Assembly: GCA_937976375.1 (NCBI GenBank)
Contig: CALJRU010000076.1
Coordinates: 1 to 18,100, forward strand
Direction of reading: 5' to 3'
Source of the DNA: an uncultured Peptococcaceae bacterium
Lineage (GTDB): Bacteria > Bacillota > Peptococcia > Peptococcales > Peptococcaceae
Length of the DNA stretch: 18,100 nucleotides
Shown: piece after piece, positions 5,904 through 12,653 of the stretch
Numbering within the stretch: the stretch's first letter is position 1
Layout of the letters: each line of letters begins with the position of its first letter
The notes under the pieces: generated by a model
What the model saw: the letters and a program-made list of their open reading frames with translations, nothing else
Told to the model about the DNA's origin: nothing
Database searches by the model: none
Translations under genes and position numbers: made by a program

Positions 5904-6860
5904 ATGAAGTGGCGCGTCATGTTGGCGGTGCTGGTCTGTGCGGCGGCATTTTTGTGGCCGGGCGCGGCGCAGGCGGAATCGGAGCAGGTATACTTTCGCA
6001 TCAATGATAAAGGGTACGGAGGCTCATCGGAGATGGGCTTTGTGTACATCAGCGACAGCGGGCGCACGATGATGCCGCTGGGGCTGGTGAGCGATGGGCT
6101 GGGCTTTACGGCCAAGGAGGACGACGGCAAGATCCATATTTTCAATGAAACGAAAGGCGTGGATCTCTGGCTTGAGGTGGGCAGCCGCAGCTACACCTTC
6201 AACGACAAGAAGGGCCGCTTTAAGACGGCGCCGCTGGAGCGGGACGGCCATGTGTATCTGCCGGTGCGCGATGTTGGCAAGCTTTTCGGCAGTGTGTACT
6301 GGGACGGTGCCACGCGGGTGGTGTGGCTGTATTGTGACGATGCGCCGCTTTATGATGTGATTGGCGACAAGCTGCTGCGGGCCGATGAGGACGGCATTCA
6401 CAAGGCTGCGCTGCCGAAGGGCTTCGATCTGGAGGGCGTGGCTGAGATGTCGATGGTGATTGAGCCGGTGACGCAGGTGGTGTGCAACGATGTGATTTAT
6501 CTGCGCATCAACTGCGAGGGCGTGTTTGATCAGCCGATTCCGCTGTTTCGCGTGGAGGACGACGGCACGCTGACCTATCTCTGCGATGTGCCGGGTTCAG
6601 GCAGCTTTGCGGTGGACGGCGAGCGGCTGTATACGACGGCCAACATGAACGCCGGCGGCTGGAACAGCGCGGACAACGATCCAACGACGCTGTATGTGAC
6701 AACGTTGGGCGATGCACCGACGACCACGACGTATCATATGAACTTTGAGATTGTGCGCTGCCAGCTGCAGATTGACGGCAACGATCTCATTGCCACCAAT
6801 GGTGATGAGCAGCACGTCATCGCGCTGAACGCGCTGGAAGCCTTTGAGGCGATGCAATGA
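5904..6860 (+). CDS. Secreted stalk-domain (copper amine oxidase N-terminal-like) protein
   Basis: The protein begins with a clear Sec signal peptide: MKWR, a hydrophobic stretch and PGAAQA before a likely cleavage at residue 24/25. Residues of about 28-140 match the copper amine oxidase N-terminal or stalk domain often found in clostridial exported proteins: GRTMMPLGLVSDGLGF, a DGKIHI strand, and DGHVYLPVRDVGKLFG followed by VYWDGATRVV. It is a small beta domain that probably binds cell-wall or other polymers; it is not an oxidase. The rest (about 145-318) is beta-rich, with repeated strand-turn motifs such as DDGTLTYLCD and DGERLYTTA reminiscent of a propeller-like DUF5050 region, but I do not recognise it firmly. 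The start is fixed by the signal peptide; its ribosome binding site (GGATGGGG) is ordinary at best. No LPXTG, SLH or lipobox is seen, so it may be released. Confidence 0.75.
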   Translation: MKWRVMLAVLVCAAAFLWPGAAQAESEQVYFRINDKGYGGSSEMGFVYISDSGRTMMPLGLVSDGLGFTAKEDDGKIHIFNETKGVDLWLEVGSRSYTFNDKKGRFKTAPLERDGHVYLPVRDVGKLFGSVYWDGATRVVWLYCDDAPLYDVIGDKLLRADEDGIHKAALPKGFDLEGVAEMSMVIEPVTQVVCNDVIYLRINCEGVFDQPIPLFRVEDDGTLTYLCDVPGSGSFAVDGERLYTTANMNAGGWNSADNDPTTLYVTTLGDAPTTTTYHMNFEIVRCQLQIDGNDLIATNGDEQHVIALNALEAFEAMQ

Positions 6861-6865
6861 TCGAG

Positions 6866-6894
6866 ACGCGCGGCCTTGTGCCGCGTGTTTTTTT
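6866..6894 (+). terminator. Terminator of the stalk-domain gene
   Basis: A 9-bp stem ACGCGCGGC/GCCGCGTGT (one G-U pair), a 5-base loop and a run of seven Ts, starting 6 bases after the stop. Confidence 0.88.
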
Positions 6895-6903
6895 GCGGGC
6901 ATG

Positions 6904-6940
6904 AAAAACGCAGCCCCGGCGGTGAGCCGGAAGGCTGCGT
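6904..6940 (-). terminator. Terminator of the YigZ-family gene
   Basis: On the minus strand ACGCAGCC (6933-6940) pairs with GGCTGCGT (6908-6915), with an inner CCGGC/GCCGG element, followed by a T-run. It sits back to back with the plus-strand terminator at 6866-6894. Confidence 0.85.
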
Positions 6941-6947
6941 TGGTGGT

Positions 6948-7604
6948 TCAGGCTTGTTTGCGTCCTTTGTAGCAGAGGGCGCCCCAGTCGAGGTCGGCGC
7001 GGCCGTTGGTCCAGTTGGCGATCTGGGCGCTGGCGGCGTCTTCTTCGTCGGCGGGAATGTAGAGCTGGTAGTGGACGCGGTCGTCGTAGGTGGTGTCTTC
7101 CAGGAGCCAGTCGGTTTTTTCGAGCTGGTGGCTGATGGTGCCCTGGAAGCTGTAGTCGGCCGAGAGGGTGAGGGCGCGGTGGCGCGTCCAGTTGGTGATG
7201 CGGGCGGCTTCGAGGCCGATCACGGCGCCGCGGGTGTAGGCGCGGATGAGGCCGCCGGCACCGAGCTTGACACCGCCAAAGTAGCGCACGACGCCAACGA
7301 CGACGTCGGTGAGGCCTTCTTTTTTCAGCACTTCCAGCATGGGCACGCCGGCGGTGCCGGAAGGCTCGCCGTCATCGGAGAAGCGCATGGTGAGCCCGCC
7401 GCGGCCGATGATCCAGGCCGAGCAGACGTGGGTGGCCTGGGGATGCAGCTCGCGCAGCTCTTTGATGAAGCCGCGGGCTTCGTCCTCTGTGGCGACCGGC
7501 AGGGCGTAGCCGATGAAGCGCGATTTTTCGATGATGAATTCATCTTCGCCGTAGGCGGCGACGCTTTGGTATTCGTCCGGTGATTGTGGGTCCAGTGGGT
7601 CCAT
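6948..7604 (-). CDS. yigZ: YigZ/YvyE family protein (UPF0029, IMPACT-like)
   Basis: This belongs to the widespread YigZ (UPF0029) family related to the N-terminal part of eukaryotic IMPACT. The signature is RFSDDGEPSGTAGVPMLEVL (74-93), followed by VVRYFGGVKLGAGGLIRAY (105-123), with the conserved HVCSAWIIG before it. A DUF1949-type ferredoxin-like domain covers the C-terminal third. Full family length (218 residues). The biochemical role is unsettled; an involvement in translation control or peptide processing has been suggested. The ATG start has AGGAGG 6 bases upstream. It is followed by its own terminator; the gene upstream in the same direction (the small acidic protein) also has its own terminator, so it is probably not strictly co-transcribed with it. 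Confidence 0.93.
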   Translation of the reverse strand: MDPLDPQSPDEYQSVAAYGEDEFIIEKSRFIGYALPVATEDEARGFIKELRELHPQATHVCSAWIIGRGGLTMRFSDDGEPSGTAGVPMLEVLKKEGLTDVVVGVVRYFGGVKLGAGGLIRAYTRGAVIGLEAARITNWTRHRALTLSADYSFQGTISHQLEKTDWLLEDTTYDDRVHYQLYIPADEEDAASAQIANWTNGRADLDWGALCYKGRKQA

Positions 7605-7621
7605 GTGGCACCTCCTTTCAC

Positions 7622-7646
7622 AAAAACAGCCTGCCCGAAGGCAGGC
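7622..7646 (-). terminator. Terminator of the small acidic protein gene
   Basis: On the minus strand GCCTGCC-TTCG-GGCAGGC, a 7-bp stem with a stable UUCG tetraloop, then TG and five Ts. It lies between the yigZ ribosome binding site and the end of the upstream gene. Confidence 0.88.
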
Positions 7647-7658
7647 GCTGGATGATAC

Positions 7659-7928
7659 TTATGCGTTGTCGGTTTCTTCGATGTAGTAGAGCACGTAAGC
7701 GCGCTGTGGATCGGTGTTGATCTTTTCCATGTATTCAGGGCTCAGAGATACTTCACCGATGAGGTTGAATGGGGATTCGAAGTCGAAGTCTTCTTCTTCG
7801 GTGCATTTGCAGATGTCGAGCTGAGCGTTTGGATCTTCATCCGGTTTTACACCCAGGGCGAGGAACTGCGCCTTTGCGTCGTCGGCGCTGTCTGCAAAAA
7901 TAATATGAGTATTGGTCGTATGCTGCAT
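7659..7928 (-). CDS. Small acidic protein of unknown function
   Basis: An 89-residue, strongly acidic protein (segments such as TEEEDFDFESPF and YIEETDNA) with no membrane segment or signal peptide. I do not recognise a family. Support as a real gene comes from an AGGAGG 7 bases before the ATG, a consensus TGC-TATAAT promoter upstream, and a dedicated UUCG-loop terminator 12 bases after the stop. It has two cysteines (ICKC, near 39-41) in a CxC arrangement, which might bind a metal or be redox active, but this is speculation. It is divergent from the acyltransferase gene, with both promoters in the 160 bases between them. Confidence 0.82.
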   Translation of the reverse strand: MQHTTNTHIIFADSADDAKAQFLALGVKPDEDPNAQLDICKCTEEEDFDFESPFNLIGEVSLSPEYMEKINTDPQRAYVLYYIEETDNA

Positions 7929-7964
7929 AAAAATGCCTCCTTCAAACTTTTATCGTCTATAGGG

Positions 7965-7973
7965 ATTATAGCA
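7965..7973 (-). promoter_or_regulatory. Extended -10 promoter of the small acidic protein gene
   Basis: On the minus strand TGC-TATAAT, 37 bases upstream of the start codon. The -35 region is GC-rich and does not resemble the consensus. Confidence 0.65.
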
Positions 7974-8022
7974 CGACCGGCGCGTCGGCGTATAGGCGGA
8001 ATGCGAAAAAGTTTGGAAAACT

Positions 8023-8051
8023 TTGGCAAACACTGCGATCTGCTGTATAAT
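8023..8051 (+). promoter_or_regulatory. Promoter of the acyltransferase gene
   Basis: TTGGCA (8023-8028), a 17-base spacer and TATAAT (8046-8051): a near-consensus sigma-A promoter 38 bases before the chosen ATG. Confidence 0.8.
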
Positions 8052-8089
8052 CGTAGTGAAAAAACGTTGTGTGTTGCGGGGAGGCTGTC

Positions 8090-9091
8090 ATGGCGCAGAA
8101 ACATTACATTCCGATCATTGATTATCTCAAGGCGTTTGCCATTGTGCTGGTGGTGACGACGCACTTTTTTTCGTACAGCGAAAAGGATTTTCCGCTCTTC
8201 ATCTATGTGATTCAGATGGGGATGCCGCTGTTTATGTTTATTTCGAGCTATAATTTTGCCATGTCGGCGGAGCGCCACGGGCTGGACACGCTGGGCGCGC
8301 TCTATGCACCGGCGCAGATGAAGAAGCATTTCGGCGGCATTCTGCCGGCGTACACGCTGCTCTTTGTGGTGGAGCTGGTGGCCAATCTTTGGCTGGGCGA
8401 GCGCTTTTCCCTGGGGGATCTGCTCTATGCCTACATCAGCGGCGGGCTCAATGGCGGCAGCCACGGCGGCTATTTCTTCTGTATTTACTGGCAGTTTCTG
8501 CTTTTTGCGCCGCTTTTGTACTTGCTTTTGCGCCGCTGGCCGAAGCAGACGCTTTTGGCGGCACTCTTGCTGGACATGCTCTATGAATTTGCTGTAGGAG
8601 CGCTGGACATTCCGCGGGCGCTGAACCGTCTGCTCTTTATCCGCTATCTGTTCATTGCGGCTTTTGGGCTGTATTTCTACCTGTGGCGCAGCCGCGTGCG
8701 CCTGAGCTGGATGGCGCTGGGGGCGATGTTCAGCCTCGGCTACATCACGGCGCTGGAATTTTACGGCCTCGACTGGCCGCTGACGACTTACTGGCTCAAC
8801 ACCAATGTGTACGCCAGCTTCTATTATATTGCGGTGGCGGTGTTCGCCTTCTACTTCTTCGAATACAAGCAGCTGCCGGGCAGGCTGCACACCGTGGTGC
8901 GCACGATTGGGCGCTCCACCTGGACGATCTATCTGTTCCAGATGCTCTTTTTCCGCCTGCATTGGAGCGCGCCGCTCAGCGGGCTGCCGCTGCCGGTGGA
9001 AGTGCTCATCGGCGATGCTTTCTGTGTCGCTGTTGGCTGTCTTTGGAGCGCGCTGGAACGCCGCGCACGAAAAAAGATGAAAAATAGTTAA
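8090..9091 (+). CDS. Membrane acyltransferase (acyltransferase 3 family)
   Basis: An integral membrane protein of 333 residues with about ten hydrophobic segments, matching the acyltransferase_3 family that O-acylates cell-surface sugars or lipids. The N-terminal signature is IDYLKAFAIVLVVTTHFF, corresponding to the family's D..R.....V...H pattern; here the usual Arg is Lys14 and the conserved His is His25. The C-terminus is basic (RRARKKMKNS), consistent with a cytoplasmic tail. ATG 8090 is chosen because GGGGAGG lies 5 bases upstream; an in-frame GTG at 8069 has no ribosome binding site. The substrate cannot be predicted: no glycan biosynthesis genes surround it. It has its own promoter; no clear terminator follows before the tRNA promoter, so it may read into tRNA-Gln. 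Confidence 0.88.
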   Translation: MAQKHYIPIIDYLKAFAIVLVVTTHFFSYSEKDFPLFIYVIQMGMPLFMFISSYNFAMSAERHGLDTLGALYAPAQMKKHFGGILPAYTLLFVVELVANLWLGERFSLGDLLYAYISGGLNGGSHGGYFFCIYWQFLLFAPLLYLLLRRWPKQTLLAALLLDMLYEFAVGALDIPRALNRLLFIRYLFIAAFGLYFYLWRSRVRLSWMALGAMFSLGYITALEFYGLDWPLTTYWLNTNVYASFYYIAVAVFAFYFFEYKQLPGRLHTVVRTIGRSTWTIYLFQMLFFRLHWSAPLSGLPLPVEVLIGDAFCVAVGCLWSALERRARKKMKNS

Positions 9092-9109
9092 AAATCTCGT
9101 AAAAAAGGC

Positions 9110-9138
9110 TTGCGTCCCCGCGCATCTTACGCTATAAT
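9110..9138 (+). promoter_or_regulatory. Promoter of tRNA-Gln
   Basis: TTGCGT (9110-9115), 17 bases, TATAAT (9133-9138), ending 14 bases before the mature tRNA 5' end. Confidence 0.7.
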
Positions 9139-9152
9139 AATTCTTGCGTTGT

Positions 9153-9224
9153 TGGGGTATCGCCAAGCGGTAAGGCACATGGCTCTGACCCATGCATTCC
9201 TAGGTTCGAATCCTAGTACCCCAG
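9153..9224 (+). tRNA. tRNA-Gln (anticodon CTG)
   Basis: A full cloverleaf can be drawn: acceptor TGGGGTA/TACCCCA, D-arm GCC/GGC, anticodon stem CATGG/CCATG around the loop CTCTGAC, and T-arm CTAGG-TTCGAAT-CCTAG. The anticodon CTG is at 9185-9187 and reads CAG. The weak U1-A72 pair and the G at 73 are typical identity features of tRNA-Gln. CCA is not encoded (TTC follows), so 3' trimming by RNase Z, which is encoded further right in this window, and CCA addition are needed. Confidence 0.96.
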
Positions 9225-9228
9225 TTCT

Positions 9229-9259
9229 AGCACCTGTCCGGTGGGACAGGTGCTTTTTT
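9229..9259 (+). terminator. Terminator of the tRNA-Gln unit
   Basis: A perfect 11-bp stem AGCACCTGTCC/GGACAGGTGCT, a GGTG loop and a run of six Ts. Confidence 0.93.
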
Positions 9260-9271
9260 CATATTTGAGCA

Positions 9272-9300
9272 TTGACCCTCCCACCGTTAATCGGTATTAT
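9272..9300 (+). promoter_or_regulatory. Promoter of the GNAT acetyltransferase gene
   Basis: TTGACC (9272-9277), 17 bases, TATTAT (9295-9300). Confidence 0.75.
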
Positions 9301-9330
9301 ATTAGTAAGAAAATGACGAGGTGATTGAGA

Positions 9331-9906
9331 ATGTTTTCTGGAAAAAAAGTCGTCTTAACCAAACCACAAATTCAGGATGCGGACGTGCTCCAGAAGTGGT
9401 ATCTGAATAAAGAATTCCGTCAGCTTTACGATGGCTACACCGGCAACTCGCTGGAAATGATTATGGAAGAGATTCGCAACGGTGCCGACATCTCCGATCC
9501 TCATGCGGAGCGTTTGAACTTTTTGGTTTCCACCAAGCACAAAAACATTCCGATCGGCGTGGCGTCCATCAGCGACATCGACCGTCAGAATGGTCACGCG
9601 CGCATTTCGCTGGGCATTGCCGACACATCACGCCGCCTGGGCTGGTATGGCATTGATTTGATGATCGTGCTCTGCGACATCGTGTTTTATCAGTTTGGCT
9701 TCAATCGCTGCTACATGCGCATCAACGACAACAATCAGCTGGCCATCCGCACGGCGACCAACTTTGGCTTCCGCGTGGAAGGACAGCTGCGCAGCCACAT
9801 CTTCACCGGCGGTGAGTACGTGGACCAATGGGTGCTGGGGCTGCTCAAGGATGAATACGAAAAAATCTCCATCGTTTCTCGCTGGAAAGCACGCAGCGAG
9901 CAGTAA
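9331..9906 (+). CDS. GNAT-family N-acetyltransferase (RimJ/RimL-like)
   Basis: A 191-residue single-domain acetyltransferase of the Acetyltransf_3 type. The N-terminal part reads VVLTKPQIQDADVLQKWYLN, as in RimL-like enzymes. The C-terminal half has the acetyl-CoA site and the hallmark N.LAIRTATNFGFRVEGQLR (142-159), then GEYVDQWVLGLLKDEYE. Such enzymes acetylate protein N-termini, amino acids, polyamines or sugars from acetyl-CoA in the cytoplasm; the substrate cannot be named. ATG 9331 is chosen because GAGGTG lies 7 bases upstream; an in-frame TTG at 9325 would sit only one base after it. It is a single-gene unit with a promoter and a strong terminator. Confidence 0.88.
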   Translation: MFSGKKVVLTKPQIQDADVLQKWYLNKEFRQLYDGYTGNSLEMIMEEIRNGADISDPHAERLNFLVSTKHKNIPIGVASISDIDRQNGHARISLGIADTSRRLGWYGIDLMIVLCDIVFYQFGFNRCYMRINDNNQLAIRTATNFGFRVEGQLRSHIFTGGEYVDQWVLGLLKDEYEKISIVSRWKARSEQ

Positions 9907-9921
9907 ATAAGTGAACAGATG

Positions 9922-9964
9922 GCAGGGAATGAGTGGGCCGCGCCCGCCATTCCCTGCTTTTTTG
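9922..9964 (+). terminator. Terminator of the GNAT gene
   Basis: GCAGGGAATG (9922-9931) pairs with CATTCCCTGC (9948-9957), extended inside by GTGGGC/GCCCGC after a one-base bulge, then seven Ts. Confidence 0.92.
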
Positions 9965-9994
9965 CTTGTGAATAAGAAAGGAGGGCCTCCAGCA

Positions 9995-11733
9995 ATGGTC
10001 ACCAAAGAAAATATTCTTGATTTGCTAAGGTATGGTGAAAGAATTAATTTTGAGTGTAAGAAAGCAAATTACCGAACTCTGTATGGGAGACCTACTCATC
10101 TTTTGCGAATACAGAAGGCGGCATTATTTTATTTGGGGTTGAAGAGCATGTAAGGGAAATAGATCCTAACAAACGATTTTCTTTTGTACACATTGAACAT
10201 ATCAATCAGCGCATTACCGATTTTTGGAATACGATTAACAGTGAAAAAGTGAATGTTAATATTTTAGTTGACAGCAATGTAGGTTCTTGTGAGATTGATG
10301 GGAAAACGATTATGTGGATTGAAGTGCCACGGGCGAGCTATAAATACAGGCCAGTCTATATTAACAACAATCCTATCAAAGGCAGTTTTAAACGCAATAA
10401 CGAGGGCGATTATCATTGTACAGAAGATGAAGTTAAAGCCATGTTTCGAGATGCCAGTGATTCAGGTAATGATGGTGGTTTGTTAGATGGCTACACGATG
10501 GCAGATATCGATAGGGATTCATTAAGAGCATATCGTATTGAATTTGAACATCAAAATCCTGAGCATATTTGGAACAGTATTGAAGATCAAGAGTTTCTTA
10601 AAAATATGGGTGGATATGCGATTGATCGCAGTACAGGCAAAGCATGGTTAACTGCTGCAGGTTTGTTGATGTTTGGTAAAGGCATTGCTATTCGAGAACG
10701 GTTTGATAATATTCGGATGGACTATATAGATGAAAGCAATCTTTCATCTGGTGCACGTTGGAGTGATCGACTTACGTATGACGGTCAATGGGAAAACAAT
10801 CTTTATAATTTTGTGCGTCGGATTATGCCAAAATTGGTGAGAGATATTAAGCGTCCTTTTCAATTGAACGGTATGGTGCGTATAGATGATACTATGGTTC
10901 ATAAGGCAATCAGAGAAGCTCTTATAAATATGGTGATTCATAGTGATTATTTGATTACGGGCGTGCTTAAGGTGATAAAGTCAGATAAAGGTTTTTTGTT
11001 TTCCAATCCTGGTCATTTAAAGCTTCCAGTTCGGGACATTTACGAAGGTGGACATTCTTTGGCTAGAAATCCTCGCATACAAACGATGTTTCGAATGATT
11101 GGTTTAGGGGATAATATTGGCTCAGGCTTTCCAGCCATTTTAAATGCGTGGGCAACAGAAAATTGGAGAAAACCCGATTTGAGTCAGAATGAAAATTTGC
11201 ATCAGGTTGAATTGCGATTATGGACAATTTCTTTGATGCCTGAGGAATGTTCAGAGTACCTGCAACGTTTATTTGGCTCAACTTACTTGCAGTTAAATCG
11301 GGAAGAACAGATTATTCTTGGGACTGCATATTTGGAAAATGGCGTAACGAATAGCCGCCTGCAATCAATATTAGAATTGCACAGTGTGGACATTGGTCAT
11401 CTTCTTTCTGCGTTGGTTGATAAAGAGATGCTTGTGGTCAATAAAAAGGGACGCTGGACAAGTTATTGTTTAAATCGTGACTATGATGCGCAGAATCAAC
11501 AGATAGATATTTACACAATCTCTCATGAGGCGCCTGTTCTAAAAAATGAAACGGATCAAATCATCTATGATTACATTAAGGTAAATGGGTTTATTACAGC
11601 GGCCCAGATCTGTTCTATTACCAGAATAAAAACATCTGCTGGTGCATCTAAAGCGACGAAACGATTGATTGAGGCAGGATTGGTTGAAAAGGTTAGAAAA
11701 GGAAGAAGTTTTATATATCAACTGAAAAATTAG
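9995..11733 (+). pseudogene. AlbA_2/HATPase transcriptional regulator-like gene, frameshifted
   Basis: The ATG at 9995 (AAAGGAGG 10 bases upstream) begins MVTKENILDLLRYGERINFECKKA, the start of an AlbA_2 (Schlafen-like, divergent AAA-4) domain. At about 10063-10067 the frame is lost. The continuation, KLPNSVWETYSSFANTEGG and IILFGVEE, is in frame 1 and stays open to 11733. Compared with the usual KEA...LP spacing, a deletion of about 7 bases (or one base of an A-run) explains it. The frame-1 remainder first offers a start at GTG 10249, which would lack most of AlbA_2. It carries a HATPase_c_4 region with REALINMVIHSDY (N-box) and FSNPGHL, RNPRIQ, GSGF motifs, and a C-terminal winged-helix region (GFITAAQICSITR). 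The gene is visibly AT-rich and uses A/T-ending codons unlike its GC-rich neighbours, suggesting transfer. Confidence 0.8.
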
Positions 11734-11816
11734 TTGGTGAATCGGTTGGTGAATTGAAAAATCAGTTGGTGAATTGGTTGGTGAATTGAAAAATCAGTTG
11801 GTGAATCGGTTATCGA
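11721..11816 (+). repeat. Three 32-bp tandem repeats across the stop codon of the AlbA_2-type gene
   Basis: Three near-identical 32-base units (11721-11752, 11753-11784, 11785-11816) of the form ATTGAAAAATCAGTTGGTGA followed by AT(T/C)GGTTGGTGA. The first unit contains the gene's last codons and its TAG stop. Because 32 is not a multiple of 3, each added unit changes the frame. In one frame the repeat encodes LVGELVGELKNQLVNRL, similar to the V-G/N repeats seen at the ends of related AlbA_2 proteins. Confidence 0.85.
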
Positions 11817-11860
11817 AATGGTTTCATGTGTTAACAGTGGCTTCGCTTTCGGTCGTGAAT

Positions 11861-11882
11861 AAATGCCTTTTCGGGCATTTTT
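11861..11882 (+). terminator. Probable terminator after the AlbA_2-type gene
   Basis: AAATGCC (11861-11867) pairs with GGCATTT (11874-11880) around a 6-base loop, followed by TT. Confidence 0.6.
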
Positions 11883-11886
11883 CGAC

Positions 11887-11915
11887 TTGCGCAGGGCGGG
11901 TGGATTCGCTACAAT
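11887..11915 (+). promoter_or_regulatory. Promoter of the ECF S component-coaX-RNase Z operon
   Basis: TTGCGC (11887-11892), 17 bases, TACAAT (11910-11915). It predicts a start near 11922 and a leader of about 150 bases. Confidence 0.6.
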
Positions 11916-11917
11916 AT

Positions 11918-12057
11918 AACAGGTATCTGGCGGCAGTCGCGAGACGCTGTACAGAGCCTGTTTTTTTTATTGCGTTTCTATCTCAGAACAAGCCACCTGG
12001 AGCTGAGACGGCCCGGGATGGACTGCGTGGAGAACGCAGTCCTGGCAAAAACAAGCT
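11918..12057 (+). promoter_or_regulatory. Structured leader with an internal terminator-like hairpin
   Basis: Just after the predicted start, AACAGG (11918-11923) pairs with CCTGTT (11957-11962), with an inner TCTG/CAGA stem, and is followed by eight Ts (11961-11968): a terminator upstream of the genes. Two more hairpins follow: TCTCAG...CTGAGA, and the 9-bp GGACTGCGT-GGAGA-ACGCAGTCC just before the ribosome binding site. This layout suggests attenuation or a riboswitch-like control. It does not match the TPP, SAM, T-box or pan motifs as I remember them. If transcription starts at 11922, the first arm of the hairpin would be partly cut, which weakens the attenuator reading. Confidence 0.45.
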
Positions 12058-12070
12058 AGGAGGAATCAAC

Positions 12071-12631
12071 ATGAGTGCAAGAAACACAACGCGCAGCAAA
12101 CGAACAATGCAGAGACGGACGACACGGCGAGTGGTCATGGGCGGGGTCTTCGGCGCCATTTGCGTGGTGCTGGGTGTCACTGGCCTGGGACTGATCCCGG
12201 TGCCAAACTTGAGTGGTTATGCCACGATCATGCATGTGCCGGTCATTATTGCCGCCGTCCTGGAAGGACCAGTGGTTGGCGCCTTTACGGGGCTGATCAT
12301 GGGGATTTACAGCTTTATTACCCCATCGTCCATTCCACCAGATCCACTTGTCGCTATTTTGCCACGTATTTTGATCGGCGTGGTCAGCGGCTTGGTGTAT
12401 AAGGCTTTTGGCCGTCATCATGTGCTGGGAGCAGCATTTGCTGGCATCTGCGGCACGCTGACCAACACCATCGGCTTTATTGGCATTGCCATTTTACTGG
12501 GTTATGTGCCAATGGCTATTTGGATCGCTATTCTGCCACAGTTTATTGTAGAACTTATTCTGGCAACGGTATTGACCGTGGCGCTGGTGCGTGTCATTCA
12601 GCGTGCGCTGCCAGATTATCATAACGACTGA
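12071..12631 (+). CDS. ECF transporter S component, probably pantothenate-specific (PanT-like)
   Basis: A 186-residue membrane protein with about five to six hydrophobic helices after a basic N-terminal segment (TTRSKRTMQRRTTRR). It matches the small substrate-binding S components of energy-coupling factor vitamin transporters: VPNLSGYATIMHVPVIIAAV followed by LEGPVVGAFTGLIMGIYSF (64-82). The S component binds the vitamin in the membrane and docks on a shared EcfA-EcfA'-EcfT module, which is not in this window. Substrate is inferred from position: the next gene, 22 bases downstream, is pantothenate kinase, the standard neighbour of PanT. ATG 12071 has AGGAGG 7 bases upstream; longer upstream frame extensions have no such site and read through the leader hairpins. 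Confidence 0.85.
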   Translation: MSARNTTRSKRTMQRRTTRRVVMGGVFGAICVVLGVTGLGLIPVPNLSGYATIMHVPVIIAAVLEGPVVGAFTGLIMGIYSFITPSSIPPDPLVAILPRILIGVVSGLVYKAFGRHHVLGAAFAGICGTLTNTIGFIGIAILLGYVPMAIWIAILPQFIVELILATVLTVALVRVIQRALPDYHND

Positions 12632-12653
12632 TTCAGAAAAGGAGGAAGGCACA

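Noticed and set aside
7847..9193. 448-codon minus-strand ORF
   Set aside because: It lies opposite the acyltransferase and tRNA-Gln genes, which have clear domains and signals; its translation is rich in Q, H and R and shows no family.
11721..11816. CRISPR array
   Set aside because: Three adjacent 32-base units with no spacers between them.
12001..12060. TPP riboswitch, because of a CTGAGA near the pantothenate operon
   Set aside because: The other conserved TPP elements are missing and CTGAGA here is just one arm of a hairpin with TCTCAG.
11774..12631. Longer form of the ECF S component starting at 11774
   Set aside because: The extension runs through the 32-bp repeats, a terminator and the promoter; ATG 12071 has a perfect ribosome binding site.
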